The notes below the pieces were generated by a model. The model was given only the letters and a program-made list of their open reading frames with translations. It was not told the DNA's origin and made no database searches. From Arctopsyche grandis (Eukaryota; Arthropoda; Insecta; Trichoptera; Hydropsychidae), in assembly GCF_051622035.1 (NCBI RefSeq), contig NC_135362.1, positions 8,435,501-8,499,500 on the forward strand: a stretch of DNA of 64,000 nt. Reading direction: 5' to 3'. Within the stretch, counting starts at the first letter, position 1. Each line of letters opens with the position of its first letter. Positions 10,111 through 21,523 of the stretch are shown in pieces. A program made the translations under genes and the position numbers.

Positions 10111-12671
10111 CATTTTAGATTAGATGGATTAGTGCTTTTGTTTATTGTTGCTTCTGGATGGAATTTAGATTGGGTGTGTGCCTGGATCTTTCGTTTGATT
10201 TTTTCTATGTGTGTTTTTGCGGTTTGGTTTTATCGTTAAATCTGAGAAATATTAAACACCGTACACACTTTTTAATAAATTAATGAACTGTTTCATTATA
10301 ATTTTCATAAAATATAAATAATTATTTTATACTTTTATGTTTACATATTTATGCCGAAAATTATGTTTAATTTTAGAAAATTTAATTAATTGGTATTATA
10401 ATATCTATTGACGGTAGTAAATGATAGTTTGATATACATATATAAGTTATTGCATAATTTCATGCCTGTTAAAAGCGTATACAATAATCTTATTTATATG
10501 TAAATTAAAGATAAAAATTGAAAAATCGTTTGTTTAACCTAAACTAAAGTTTCATCAAATAACATCTAAATAAAAAAACACTATTTACATATAGTTTTTT
10601 TAAATTTATTTTTCGTCATCACAGTTACATATGTAATTGAACCATAAATTTTTTTTTCTACCAAAATGATACATACAAATATTGCACAAACAAATATTGC
10701 ACAATATTTTTATCTCAAACTTTATATTAAGATACGCACTAGTAAAGGAGCGTATTTTCGTCATTGAAAAGAGTTTTCTAATAACAAGATAAATATTTAT
10801 ACTTTTGTCAATAATACAGTTCTATAGCATGCGTATTTGTTTCATGATAGTATGATCGTTGTTCATTTAATCATTATAAAAAATAATCAAATGATAATTG
10901 TTGTTAATTATAACAACAGCAACAAATTATTGATTTCACAATAAAGAGAAGAATTAAGATCGGCACTTTATTTTGTAAATCAAAATCAAAGATCCAAAAT
11001 CATATTTTGTTCAATGGAAAGTGAAAAACCTTATTTTATTAGTTATGTATGACATATATAAGAACTTTTCTTATATAAGAACCTCGAACGACAACTTTAA
11101 TGGCCAATAACATTATAGGAATTGAACAGATCGTAAACGCATGGGACAGATTTGAGTATTTTATCAAGTCTAATGCTTTAAAAGACTATGAGGAAGTCAA
11201 CAATTTCATTGACCTAAGTGTCTACAAGAGGAGGAGGAGAATGCCAATCAGAAAAGAACAGATATGTCGAAAACGGCAATGATCAGGCTGACAAAGATAT
11301 GGAAAAACCATTATATAATGAGAAAATGACAATCCATCTGTAGAGGTATCAGATGATCCTCTTTACATTTTGAGTCAAGATATGGACGCTTGAAAAGAGA
11401 TAAAAGGACATTATGTATATGACTTCAAAATGAGATTAAATTCTGCTGTTTCAGAGATACCTCCCCTCCAACATATAGAAAAAGGATTCTTTCCTGCTTA
11501 AATATTGAATATTCCTACAATATAGCCAGGAAGGATGTGGAGAGTCTAGAGAAGCTGTTAATCACAGGTAAGGCAAGAGAAAGTACGGTCTCCTATAAGA
11601 TGATCAGACCAAATTAAAGAACTGACGGGATTATACTGAAACGCTGCTTTCAAGTTGGCATAGGACTGAGAGAAGTGGAGGCGGATCATCTACCGGATTC
11701 CATACGATAAAAATGACTACGACGCACAGCTTTGAGCAAACGAGAAATGAGATTTAAGTTTTAAGCGATGTGGATTATATGGATATGGTTTTTGACCGAT
11801 AATGAATAGGCAAAGTGCTGTATTGCATAAGCGAAACGATTGCGAAATATGGCAAAATCTACCGACCGGAAGTGAAAGCTCAAATGTTTTATCATTCATT
11901 GTATACGGGTCGTCGAATCGGAAATGTCGTTCGCACGACAAAAATTAACGTCAACGTACTGAAACGCAATCCGACCGAAAGCTTTGCGATTAATCAAAAG
12001 CTCTTTAACGGAAACAAAGCACGTATCCACACACGTATATGTATGTACGTGTGCCAAAATGAAAAGTTTGCACGCGAGCTACGAATTAACCTAAAGACTG
12101 GTCATCGCTACAGTACATACGTATTACGAAACATTAATCCGACACTGCTACACAGCTAAGAATACATTTGATTTAATTCTACAATAATACAGAAAAAGTG
12201 CTCAAATTTAATTGTGTAATGAATTTTCGACTTGAATGTATCATTTTTAATTATTTTCCAAATGCAAGTGTATGACTTTATATCTAATTGCTAAGTGATA
12301 TGGGTTGTACACAAGTAATTATGGTCAATATTTGCACGACTGCTTGATGGGTTCCGTCAATGCTAATATTTGATGCTAGACAATGACGATAGTCTCAGGT
12401 ATCGACTTGCTCCTTAAGGGTATGAAGGGATGGTTATAGTGGTGATGTGCATAATTTACGAGATTGGGTAAATGAATCTTTTAAGTCATATTTAAGACTT
12501 ATTCTATTCCCGGAACACGCGAAGGAATTAAGGATCGTTCTCGGGAATCTCGAGATCCCGGGACATATTTTTTTTTTAATTTAATTTATTTTTCATCAAT
12601 ATAAAATTTATTTATTTGAATAATATTAAAAAAATAAAGAAAACGATATATCTATATGTATTTGTCACAAT

Positions 12672-12909
12672 GAAAATATATTTTCACCGACGTTTCAGTG
12701 ACATCACAGTTACATTTTCAGGGTTGGTTTTATTCATTTAAGATTAGATTGTTTGGGTTGGTATTATTTAAGGGTTAGGATAGGCTAGGTGTAAGGTTTG
12801 GCCCTAATGATTAAAGATTAGGTTGTTAGGGTTAAATTTATAGAGTTAAACGTTGTAAATTCATTGTTTGATACATTTTCCCTGCTTGAATTGGTGAAAA
12901 TATATTTTC
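12672..12909. mobile_element. MITE-like element with 17-bp terminal inverted repeats
   Basis: GAAAATATATTTTCACC at 12672-12688 is exactly reverse-complemented at 12893-12909, enclosing about 200 bp. The left part (GACGTTTCAGTGACATCAC, AGTTACATTTTCAGGG) resembles the interior of the MITE at 46321-46537. The centre contains several TTAGG-like words (GGGTTAGGATAGGCTAGG). It has no coding capacity. Confidence 0.55.
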
Positions 12910-14140
12910 TAATAATCGTAATTATAATAATCATAAGGCGGAGTAAGAAAAGGTATGTAAAAACTCTTTATTTAATTCTTCATTCATCGTAAAACTAACA
13001 ATTAGTCCCATTTTCATTAGAATCCAAAAGAGTTTATTCCATTTTAGAATCATCATTATATACAAGAGCTTCATCGTAGGCTATTTTAAAACAATTTAAA
13101 AATGTTTTGATTGAAACACTTATCCTGGGATTTGAGATAAGAATTCCCGGGAGAGGGGATATAAAAAATTCCATGAGTTCCCGGGAATTTCTGTCCCGGG
13201 TCGACCCGGGCAGAAACCCTAATACAGACATGTGCTAGGTTTGGGGGTCGATATTGATCGACTATGTATGTGCTTGGAGTGATGTGAAATTTTAATTTTA
13301 AACATAATTTTGCAACTTTTTGAGGAAATGCAATCATACTTGGATAATATTGAAAATCGTGTCATGGAAAATTTAACATTGAACAATGACATTTCTTTAT
13401 AAGACTACTTAAGAACCTAGATCCGAGTGCTTTCACACTTGAATTTCAGATAGTTACATTATGTATTTTATAAATCACATTCAATCAGAATAATTCAATT
13501 CGGCATGATTTTTCCGAGGTGGAAATTGCCGGTTGGTATAAAGGGTGTGGACCGATTCTCGGTTTTCTTCCTCATCTAACGAGCGTCGACAGCAGCTAAA
13601 TGACTAATGCGGACGGTTAACTGTCCGAATGCGACCACGACAAGATTGATGGTCCATCAATTAACCCTCTGACCGACGGCGGAGGCTACCCACCTCATAT
13701 GTTTAGTGTCCTTAAATAAACAGCCCCTTTGTTTAGTGCTCATAACGCGACCTCGATCTGTTTTTACGTGTCCTTTTGTTCCGGTCTCTCTCTCTTTCTC
13801 TTTCCTCTCTGCATCTCACCCTCTCGTTAGAACGCCCACTCGTATTAATATATAATATTCGCAAGTTGTCCCCTACAAGATAAAACCATTAGGAGCTTGT
13901 AGTGTGCTTTTTTTCCATTCGAGCTTTGATACGGCGATCATTTTTCATATTTCTTTGACAAAACCACAACTAATATATTTTTAATGCTTGTGATTGTATA
14001 ATATATTTCTTTCAGACGTTTATTTAGCAATAATTAATTCAGACCTAGTATAATTTGCATATTCGCTCCATTATTGTGTTTTAATTTATCATATAAAATA
14101 GTAGTAGTAATATTCCTTGAAATTACAGACATATGAACTT

Positions 14141-15250
14141 ATTTATTTATTTATTTATTTAATAGTTTTGGACCATTGTGGCATTACAGGAAGAACCTAA
14201 TGCGCCACAATGGCCTACATTTGAAAAATATATAAAAACATGATATAAAAACAAGTAAACTGTAAATAAAGGAAAAAAGCAAAAGCAGAAAACATGGTAA
14301 AATAAAATTACAAAAAAAGTAACAAAAGGAAAATAATACATCATTCAGAGAGAAAAAAAAAAATAACAAAAGTGTAAAAATTAAAAATAAAATCCATAAA
14401 TCCCATTCTTTGTTTACACTGATCAAAATTAAAATAGTATATAAAAATGTACAAAAGAGAAAGAAAAAATAAAATAAAATAAAACAAAATATGAATAAAA
14501 AATAAAATCACAGCGAGGCCCAAATGGAAGAGAGTAGATTAAGATTCCACTCATTCATCACATTCAAATTAAGAAAGTAATGATGAGCGCAGGTTACCAG
14601 ATAAATATGTTAAGATAATATCCGACAATCTACGCTCCCCAAGGTGGAAAATATCACATTCAGGGACAGCAGCAACGATTTCATTGAGAAGTCGAATAGC
14701 TCTTGGAATAGGAGCCATTCGAAAAAGAACTGTGCGAGCAGCAGGTACAACCATTAAATGATGATGTCTACCACGCACATAATTATTAGGGACATAAAGT
14801 CCCAACTGTTCCAGCAACAACGGGCATGACGTATTACCACGCAATAGCTGGAGAACGAAACGAATTAACGAGAAGTTTCTCCGAAGTTCAAGGGAATTAT
14901 ACCCAAGCATGCCCAAAAGGAAAGGAGTAGGATAGAGATATGGGTAGTACCCATACTCTTTCTTATAAAGAAAACGAAGAAATGCTTTTTGCACTTTTTC
15001 TATAATAAGAGAGTAGTTTGCTTCGTGCGGATTCCACACAATTGCATTATACTCTAGCTTACTTCTAACAAGCGAGTTGAAAAGCAAGCGAGAAGACAAG
15101 GGGTTGGAGAATAATCTAGCATATCTCAAGACAAATCCAAGTCGACGAAAGGAAACGTCAGCGATTGTCTTGATGTGGTTGTGAAAGGTGAATTGAGGAT
15201 CAAAAGTGATACCCAAGTCGACCATTGATTCCACGCGCTTCAACATATAC
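14141..15250 (-). mobile_element. 5'-truncated non-LTR retrotransposon (LINE) with TAAA tail
   Basis: On the minus strand it carries an open reverse-transcriptase C-terminus (14569-15246), an AT-rich 3' UTR of about 350 bp, a terminal stem-loop at 14173-14213 (CCATTGTGGC paired with GCCACAATGG) and a (TAAA)n tail at 14141-14162. The 5' end is lost just past 15250, which is typical of incomplete target-primed reverse transcription. Two further 3' ends of the family are at 6337-6622 and 56741-57121. Confidence 0.85.
14569..15246 (-). pseudogene. LINE reverse-transcriptase C-terminal fragment (225 codons)
   Basis: The translation includes MVDLGITFDPQFTFHNHI, then LFNSLVRSKLEYNAIVWNP and IIEKVQKAFLRFLYKKEY. 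This order is characteristic of the region after the catalytic palm in Jockey/CR1-type non-LTR reverse transcriptases: LGV.FD..L.F..HI, then SLVRS.LEY...VW.P, then IE..Q..F. The catalytic F.DD motif and everything N-terminal to it, including the endonuclease, are absent. The frame is uninterrupted over 225 codons, so the insertion may be fairly young, but the fragment cannot act on its own. It ends at a stop about 400 bp before the 3' hairpin. Confidence 0.85.
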
Positions 15251-15869
15251 GTAGTGATAAAATATTGCTGTACATATAAATATTTGAAAGCACACCAAAG
15301 CCGTTTAAAATTTTGAAATTAATCATAAAAATATTATTAAAACATTTCAGAGCTTTTTTTAGAGATACTCACATTTTATCACACAATAAACAATTTAATT
15401 TTTTGAAGCGAAAATGAAATGCACTTAAGCGACGGGTAAAAATTCAAACCTTCTCAATTAATAGAAAAAAAAACAGAGATGTATTTTAGTTTATTTAGAA
15501 CATTAATCACCGTGACCGCGAATTAATCGAATTGTTTTAAATTATCTCACAGGTATTTTAGTTTAATTGTAATTTGAACGCCTTACTGTCTAACTGTCAA
15601 AGTTAACCGCTAGTTGGGTCAATAATTGATTGGCTACGATTCTGTGTCTATTTACGGTTGACTCGATAGCTTGAATAACGTTTTCAATACACAAAGTTGG
15701 AATAGTAATGTACATATGAACGTAGACTGGAGGGACTAGCTAGTTCCCTAGAATATTTTATTTAAAATTTAAAAATATCAATAGTTTAACTCGTTGTCCA
15801 TATTGATATTGATCACAAGGATTAATGAAGTTCAGAAACCGGAATCAGCCCTACCAGAGGTAGTGATAA

Positions 15870-16035
15870 GTAGTGATGTGCGCGCGCAGAATACGGGAGG
15901 AAAAGCATGTTCCTCTTGTTCCTGTTGTATCCTGCTCGCACAAATTAAGTGAGTATGTACGTGAGTATGTACCAATTACCATGTACCATTTTTTTTTTGA
16001 TCTTTCGACTTAAGATCTTTCGATTTTCGATCTTT
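15870..16035. repeat. Composite repeat related to 60790-61080
   Basis: GTGCGCGCGCAGAATACGGG, AGGAAAAGCATGTTCCTC and TTGTATCCTGCTCGCACAAA correspond to the interior of the hAT-type MITE at 60911-61080, but the CAGTGG end is missing. Immediately to the right, TTGATCTTTCGACTTAAGAT and CTTTCGATTTTCGATCTTTG match the reverse complement of 60800-60870. The two modules therefore occur together at both loci but in a different relative orientation. Confidence 0.6.
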
Positions 16036-16267
16036 GCCTTCCGATATTTGCGTTTTCTGTCATTTAACATTCTGTCTCGTCACGTCACTCTTCAATATAC
16101 CTAACACACTTGTGAAGAGTCTTAGGGATTACAACAAAATGTCTATACCCATCAGGTATAAACACAGATTACCTAAACACAATCTGCTTTTAGATCGTCG
16201 ACTTTTAGAGAGTCTTTAATTAATATTTTGTATTAGATGTATTATGAGCATTTATAATAATTGTAAA

Positions 16268-16460
16268 TAGGCTTTTGAACTGTTTTTCCTATTATGCTGT
16301 ACATTAACATTACAATAATATAATATTATGATTACTAACAAAATTAAATTAAAATTGTAAAATAGAAAATGATCGGTAGATCAGTAGCTATTAAAATAGA
16401 TATAAGATGTATTGTGAACATAATTAAGTAATAATAAAAAGCATTTAAAAATCAAAATCC
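16268..16460 (+). repeat. Dispersed repeat, second copy at 36041-36212
   Basis: TTTTTCCTATTATGCTGTAC, ATTAACATTACAATAATATA, TGATTACTAACAAAATTAAA and AATAAAAAGCATTTAAAAAT occur in the same order at 36041-36212, with a few indels. It is non-coding, and the A-rich right end suggests a retroelement 3' UTR. Confidence 0.65.
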
Positions 16461-16727
16461 TACCCGCTCTCACAAATATCTGAATTTGATTTTTGTACGA
16501 TATGTAAAAATGTATGTACAAGTCGAAATTCATTTATGTCTATGGATTAATTCATTGTTAATTTTGTGTTCTTCAGCCTTTCGAAATAAAGCGATTTATG
16601 TAATAAAAAATGCTGCAATGTTTGTAATTAATTGTCTAAAAAGGCGCATTAGGGTCTACCTGTTAGTCCTTCCTGGTATATATCTATGTAAAATAAAAAT
16701 AAAAAATAAAATAAAATACTGTCATAG
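16461..16727 (+). mobile_element. SINE 3' part with degenerate hairpin
   Basis: It contains AAAAATGCTGCAATGTTTGT, AAAAAGGCGCATTAGGGTCT, ACCTGTTAGTCCTTCCTGG and then AAAATAAAAATAAAAAATAA. These are the 3' blocks of the SINE family at 21061-21523 and 54899-55117. The left arm of the hairpin has decayed (CTAAAAAGGC instead of CCAGGAAGGC). No tRNA-like head is recognisable. Confidence 0.6.
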
Positions 16728-16879
16728 TTATAGTTGAAGTCTCTGAATTGAATTCTGAACGAGTTGGTTCATTAATCGGATCTAAAATCACACTTATAAT
16801 TCGAATCGCGATTGTATTTACTTCTACAATCCACGTTGTTAAAACGACACTATTAAAATTAGCACACGAGTCTCGGGCA

Positions 16880-17110
16880 CTGTTAAATGTTAGTGTAATT
16901 TCGCAGATAGGGTAGCTAATTATTTTCGCGGCACGTCGGCGCCGTCACGTGCCGGCGCGTTAATACTTTCGCCACTTATAATGTAAACAAAAATGGGAAA
17001 ATGGCCCATCACAAATATTTCATCCCCCTAACCCCTCCCCGGTCCATGGGCGGGGGGGGGGGGGTTACGTGAGGCCACGTAGCAGCCGCTAATAACTGTA
17101 TTCCAAATAT
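16880..17110. other. GC-richer island with G-run
   Basis: It includes GCACGTCGGCGCCGTCACGT followed by GCCGGCGCG, and an uninterrupted G-run at 17052-17064. It lies in the 12.3-kb intron. No coding frame or repeat was recognised, so a conserved regulatory element is possible but unproven. Confidence 0.3.
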
Positions 17111-17786
17111 CATCACGTTCCCCCGTAACCGGTCCGACTCACCCCTCGAATAACAACCCCTAACCATTGAAACGGTGGTAATTAATACGACTCGGAAACT
17201 TTTTCGCTCTCGTCAGATGTTTGTCGAGAAAAATAGAGTGGTCTCTCGATCAATTGGCCGTGTCTGATGTCGTTGTTGTTTATCCGTTGCTCTTAGATAT
17301 GAAATTGGTATCGTGTTGTATGTGGGTTTGTTGTTTTCAGGATTCTTTTGATATTGACACTAAAAATATCGTTGATACAATTAGAATTGCAGTGTGTGTT
17401 GGTTTAAATTCACAGAAACAAACAATACATTGGAATTGGAAATGAAGGCCAGATTTTGTATTGTATTTATATGAAATAAAGGTATCCAAATATTTAAAGA
17501 CAAAAGTTAGCTGGGGTCATATCTTAGACTGCCAGAAAAAAAATTCTTAATTGAATTAATAGAGTGAACAAATATTTGATATTTAAACCAAGTTTGTGGT
17601 GTTCAATTTTAATCCACATAGAAAATTAAAATCACCATTTTAATATCATGTGAATTTAAAATCAATTTAAATTATCTACATTGAATCATTTTGAAAAACC
17701 AATAGGCTTAAAATCAAATCAAATCTTAAAATCTATATTTTATTTAACAAAGCATTAAGAAAATTATTAAATATATGTATATCTGG

Positions 17787-18283
17787 TTGAAGTGTATCTT
17801 CTAGTTGTAATATATTTTGACTAGTTGCAAAATATTCCATCTAACCTGGTACCAACTACCGTTATACACAGTTGAAGTTGTAATATATTTTGAAGAGTTG
17901 TAATATATTTTGACTAGTTGGAATATGTTCCATCTAATCCACGTAAGTAGATTCATATGGCGAATTAAATTCCAACTGGTTTAAATATAATACAACTGAA
18001 AATACAGTTCAACTATAAGTTAAATGAAGAGGTTAGGCTTTCGTAAAAAAGTCAATCGACTAGTAAATTGAATTGGAAAGTCAACTTTATTCGTAATAGC
18101 ATTCGTAAAAACATCACAACAATCAAAATTCAACTGTTTACAACTAGTGCACACTGTCAAAAGTGTATTTGCGCTTGTAGAGATATGTATAATGTACTAG
18201 TTGAATTGTATTCGAATATGATAGTCCTAAAACGCCAGTTGGAATATATATGTATTACCTATACAACTGAAAATACACTTCAA
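17787..18283. mobile_element. Non-autonomous DNA element with terminal inverted and internal repeats
   Basis: The left end TTGAAGTGTATCTTCTAGTTG is mirrored at the right end by CAACTGAAAATACACTTCAA (18264-18283), giving imperfect inverted ends. Near the left end the unit AGTTGTAATATATTTTGA or a variant recurs about four times (17800-17930), and an additional CAACTGAAAATACAGTTCAA lies near 17992. Subterminal repetition of an end motif is typical of non-autonomous DNA transposons. No clear target duplication was found. Confidence 0.5.
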
Positions 18284-19108
18284 TTTTAATTAAATACATA
18301 CATAAATATGTATATTTTACGTATTTCCTACTAATAAAAAATGCACTTTGTTTATTTGTTTGATTTTACGCTATTCAAAAAAATATTTATTTATTTCAGA
18401 ACCAAAAATTTCTGTATAGGTACTCTCTCAAAACACTACTCTTACTTAGATAGAAAGCTATAAAATGTTCTGAAAGAGTTAAATTTTTTACTTTTATTCC
18501 AAAATTTATCCAGCCGGGTAACTCCGGATGATTTCACTAGTATTATGTCATATTTCTATGGCTTTTTTCAACATGTATTATATTTATTGGATACTAAAAA
18601 TCTTCTATATATCACGTTGTCCTAGTTTTGTTTAAAAATACACACCGATCTATTGGAAATTATAATAGAACGAATTCAATGTTCATACATACATACGTAT
18701 ACGTGAATTAAGATCGTTAAATGCATCGATTTAGCCTAAAATCGGTAGTTTTTTTCTTCTTTTACCATTCCATTTACTAAACGTAAATTTATTCCGCATA
18801 TGAAATCGGTGAATTAGTTGAATGTTTGGTGTGTATCGTAAAAAGATCGCGAAATAATGGGAAAGCATTTTATATGCGCATTTTTAATCTGCGTCCGTAA
18901 GCGATTTTAGATTTAACGTTCGCAATAGTGAAATTCTACCGGAAAACTAAATTTACTGCCGTTAAATCGCTGACTCCCTTATTCCGGCAAATAACCACTA
19001 TAAATTCCAATGGCGGTACAAAAACGAGCGAAGAGTACTCTCAGCTTAGAGAGTGAGTTAGTTTGAGTTCGAAAGATTTAATCAAAAATTAAAATAGTTC
19101 CAACATAC

Positions 19109-19285
19109 CTCTTCCTGGATCATAGTCAGCATCCTCTTGCTGTATTCATGCTGGGGATTGTTGATAAATTCAGTGATGGTTCTCCTTATCAAAGGTTGAA
19201 TCTTGGAGTCGTATGTGGAGAAGTCCAACAGCACTGCTGTTCCAGCGAGGCCGATGATAAAGCCTCCAATTTGCGAAATGACGAA
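19109..19285 (-). CDS. Tetraspanin exon: TM3 and start of large extracellular loop
   Basis: This 177-nt, 59-codon exon lies between an acceptor (CTCTCATTTTCGCAG) and a donor (GAAGAG|GTATGTTG). It opens FVISQIGGFIIGLAGTAVLL, a hydrophobic helix of the length and glycine content expected for tetraspanin TM3. It continues DFSTYDSKIQPLIRRTITEF into the helical first part of the large extracellular loop and ends MLTMIQEE, directly before the IGCCG motif of the next exon. All exon boundaries are phase 0. The N-terminus with TM1 and TM2 (roughly 70-100 residues in the family) must be on one or more exons further right. I could not find it, so the gene is partial as seen. It is separated from the next exon by a 12.3-kb intron. 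Confidence 0.93.
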
Positions 19286-19929
19286 CTGCGAAAATGAGAG
19301 AAAAAGTATGTGAGTAATTGGTGTAATTATGGTTCAGTTATGCTGAGTGTAAAATGCCTCAAAATTATAAAATAAAATTAATTGTAGATACAAATTCGCC
19401 AAATTAACCGCGGAACACGTGTGCGCTGAAAAGCGAGCGTGTACTCGTTTTCCACATGTTACCTTTGGTATTTCTCGGGGAAATTAATTGAAAATCCCAC
19501 TCTCGTCCAGAAATTGTACGTACAATTTGCGCGCACGTTTTTCATAATGAAAATGAAAAGCGACGGACTGTATGTTTGTATGTAATTGGTTTCGAAAGAT
19601 TTTTTACGTGTAAAATAATAAGCCGAATGAATGTACACACACACGCACACAAAAAGGTTGACCGGATTAATGAAGTTGTTGTATTTCATTACTATTATTA
19701 TTTTAATTGAAATATGTATTCTCCACGTGTTTGGATATAATGACATATATCGCATGGTGAATATTTATACAATACATCCTTTTATAATACAAATTTAATG
19801 TTATATAAAATAAACTGCCGCTTCTGGTTGACAGATGTTTACTAAATTTTATATAAAACTTGGCATTAAGCTTAAACTAGATATGAAATTTTAGTTCAAT
19901 ATCACCAAAGGATTCTTCTGGGAAAAACA

Positions 19930-20080
19930 CAAAAAGACCTCGATTGTCTAGGGTAAAAGTACTACTTCCGGTTGAGGTAGAAATAATTTTAAAATATCAG
20001 TGTATAAAATTTATAATTTCTATTACATTTAAAAAATTTCAGTCAAATCCGTTGAGTGATTTGGGATAAAATTGAATTCA
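19930..20080 (+). repeat. Repeat family R1, left module
   Basis: GTAAAAGTACTACTTCCGGT, TGAGGTAGAAATAATTT and GATTTGGGATAAAATTGAATT match 58040-58170 in order. The family is unclassified. Its other pieces are listed at 20574, 25960, 36715, 53005 and 58030, with a minus-strand piece at 44040-44420. Confidence 0.55.
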
Positions 20081-20106
20081 AAAATTAAAAAATCAAGTAA
20101 AAAAAA

Positions 20107-20290
20107 ATAAATGTATATAAAAAACTATAGTAAAAAAACTCATGTAACAAAATAAATGTATATAAAAAATAATGTACTAAAATATAAAAAATAAATGTAT
20201 ATAAAAAGCTTTAGTAAAAAAACTATATTAAAAAAAAGTCAAGTAAAATAAATGTATATAAACAAATAATGTACTAAAATATAATAAATA
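20107..20290 (+). repeat. AT-rich tandem duplication, two units of about 90 bp
   Basis: The order AAATAAATGTATATAAAAA, CTATAGTAAAAAAACT, AATAAATGTATATAA, AATAATGTACTAAAATATAA occurs twice in succession with minor changes. Confidence 0.6.
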
Positions 20291-20459
20291 ATTAAATAAA
20301 TATATAATAAATTAAATACAATTAATTTATTAAAATAAAAAGGCAATTTAAACAGTATTTCAACAACAAATGTACAAATGTGTGGGATTAAAATTTCAAT
20401 CAAAATGATTTCAATGATTGGGGTTTAAATCAAAATTATGATCCCGGCTTAAACTAATG

Positions 20460-20551
20460 TAATTAAATATATTACTAAGAGGTATGGGCCGCTTTTAGAT
20501 CATCACATACATACCAAGGCGGCCCATACCTCTTAGTAATATATTTAATTA
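20460..20551. repeat. Perfect inverted repeat, 33-bp arms, 26-nt loop
   Basis: The left arm (20460-20492) begins TAATTAAATATATTACTAAG and ends GGTATGGGCCGC. The right arm (20519-20551) is its exact reverse complement, GCGGCCCATACC onward. The loop is TTTTAGATC... through CATACATACCAAG. A transcript of either strand would fold into a long mismatch-free hairpin. Confidence 0.95.
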
Positions 20552-20573
20552 AGGTAATTGAAGTTTGAACTAA

Positions 20574-20735
20574 AATAAATCTTGTAATAACGTATATTGA
20601 TGACCAAAATGAGCAATATGGCAAAGTATGAAAACGATCGGATAAGAGATAAGAGATATAAAAAATGACTTCTTAAACGAAAACCATGTGAACTGTATAA
20701 GAGGTATGTAAAAATGTGTGGGATGAAATATATGA
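20574..20735 (+). repeat. Repeat family R1, right module
   Basis: It contains AACGTATATTGATGACCAAA, ATGAGCAATATGGCAAAGTA, TGAAAACGATCGGATAAGAG, ATAAGAGATATAAAAAATGA and CGAAAACCATGTGAA. It is almost identical to 53190-53315, which implies recent activity or conversion. Confidence 0.75.
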
Positions 20736-21060
20736 CAATTGCGCAAAACAAACGAATGAAAGTGAGTTGGAGAGGCCTTCATCAGATAGTGAAGAATGAT
20801 GATGATGATATAAAAATCATCATAAGGAACTGGAAAAAGTGATCATTTAAACAATCAAAATTTGCATAATGAATAATATCTGAAAGATCAACTAAAATGC
20901 TGTCTGTGCAGTATGTTAATTATTTGGAATAAACTCAAAGACTATGTACATATGTAATATCATATAAGGAAATATTTCCTATTGTCTATAATGGAAACTC
21001 CACGAAAATTCTTTTAAGCAGGATTAGAATTTTTCGCATTATCAATAAGATTTTTGCACT

Positions 21061-21523
21061 ATATATTTTATTTTATTTTTACATAGATATGTACCAGGAA
21101 GGCTTGACAGGAAGACCCCAATGCGCCATCCTGGACAGTTAATTAAAAACAATGCAGCATTTTATTATTACATAAATCACTGTATGTATTTCCAGAAGCC
21201 GAAGAACACTAAATAACAATTAATTAATTAATTAATTACAGAATTAATTCATTGAGACATCTATGGATTTATATTTTGTACATAATTTTAACAAATTATA
21301 AACAAAATAAATACAGAAGATTTGTGACAACAGGAAAGATGATATTTTGCCAATTTCGAAGAACCGTTTCAACAATGATCAGATAAAATTGGCAAACCCT
21401 AATGAGAAACGATCGATTTTTGAGTCACAAATACCCCCAAATCTAACCAGCAGTATAGCGGATCGAACCCACTGATCACTTGGTGCTAATCATACACGCT
21501 CCCGTTAAGCCATACTGCTGGCT
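21061..21523 (-). mobile_element. Near-full-length SINE with tRNA-like head and LINE-like 3' hairpin
   Basis: On the minus strand the head starts AGCCAGCAGTATGGCTTAAC. It has an A box TGGCTTAACGG (21502-21512) and a B box GGTTCGATCC (21460-21469) at tRNA-like spacing. A body follows (TGACTCAAAAATCGATCGTT, TTTGCCAATTTTATCTGATC, GAAACGGTTC). The 3' part has ATAGATGTCTC and AATGCTGCATTGTTT, then a stem-loop at 21094-21134 (CCAGGATGGC against GCCTTCCTGG) and an A-rich AAAATAAAATAAAATAT tail at about 21061-21080. The tRNA-like promoter implies RNA polymerase III transcription. The hairpin tail implies mobilisation by a LINE enzyme. Confidence 0.85.

Larger units (their letters stand above)
6819..19108 (-). 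other. Tetraspanin intron, 12.3 kb
   Basis: It lies between the two best-supported tetraspanin exons, with consensus donor (GTATGTTG) and acceptor (TTGGTTTCAG) on the minus strand. It holds a truncated LINE (14141-15250), MITE-like elements (12672-12909, 17787-18283), shared repeats (7790-8345, 15870-16035, 16268-16460), a SINE-type 3' end (16461-16727) and two GC-richer islands (about 9880-10110 and 16880-17110). No convincing exon of another gene was seen. The stretch 11100-12160 has short open frames on both strands that I do not recognise. Confidence 0.8.

Noticed and set aside
11815..12159. 114-codon plus-strand open frame
   Set aside because: It looks like neither a host protein nor a transposon protein I know. 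The 11100-11750 stretch next to it has a few phrases that might be retroelement-derived but too weak to name.
17800..17940. CRISPR-like spaced repeats
   Set aside because: The AGTTGTAATATATTTTGA units are irregularly spaced and part of an inverted-ended transposon in a eukaryotic genome.
20545..20782. Hydrophobic minus-strand frames as candidates for the missing tetraspanin helices
   Set aside because: They lie within the repeat R1 copy and recur at 53102-53287, so they are repeat-derived and not exons.
21440..21523. A tRNA gene on the minus strand
   Set aside because: A and B boxes are present, but the sequence runs directly into a SINE body and 3' hairpin, and a full cloverleaf is not convincing. 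It is a SINE head. The same applies to 25551-25620 and 29226-29290.
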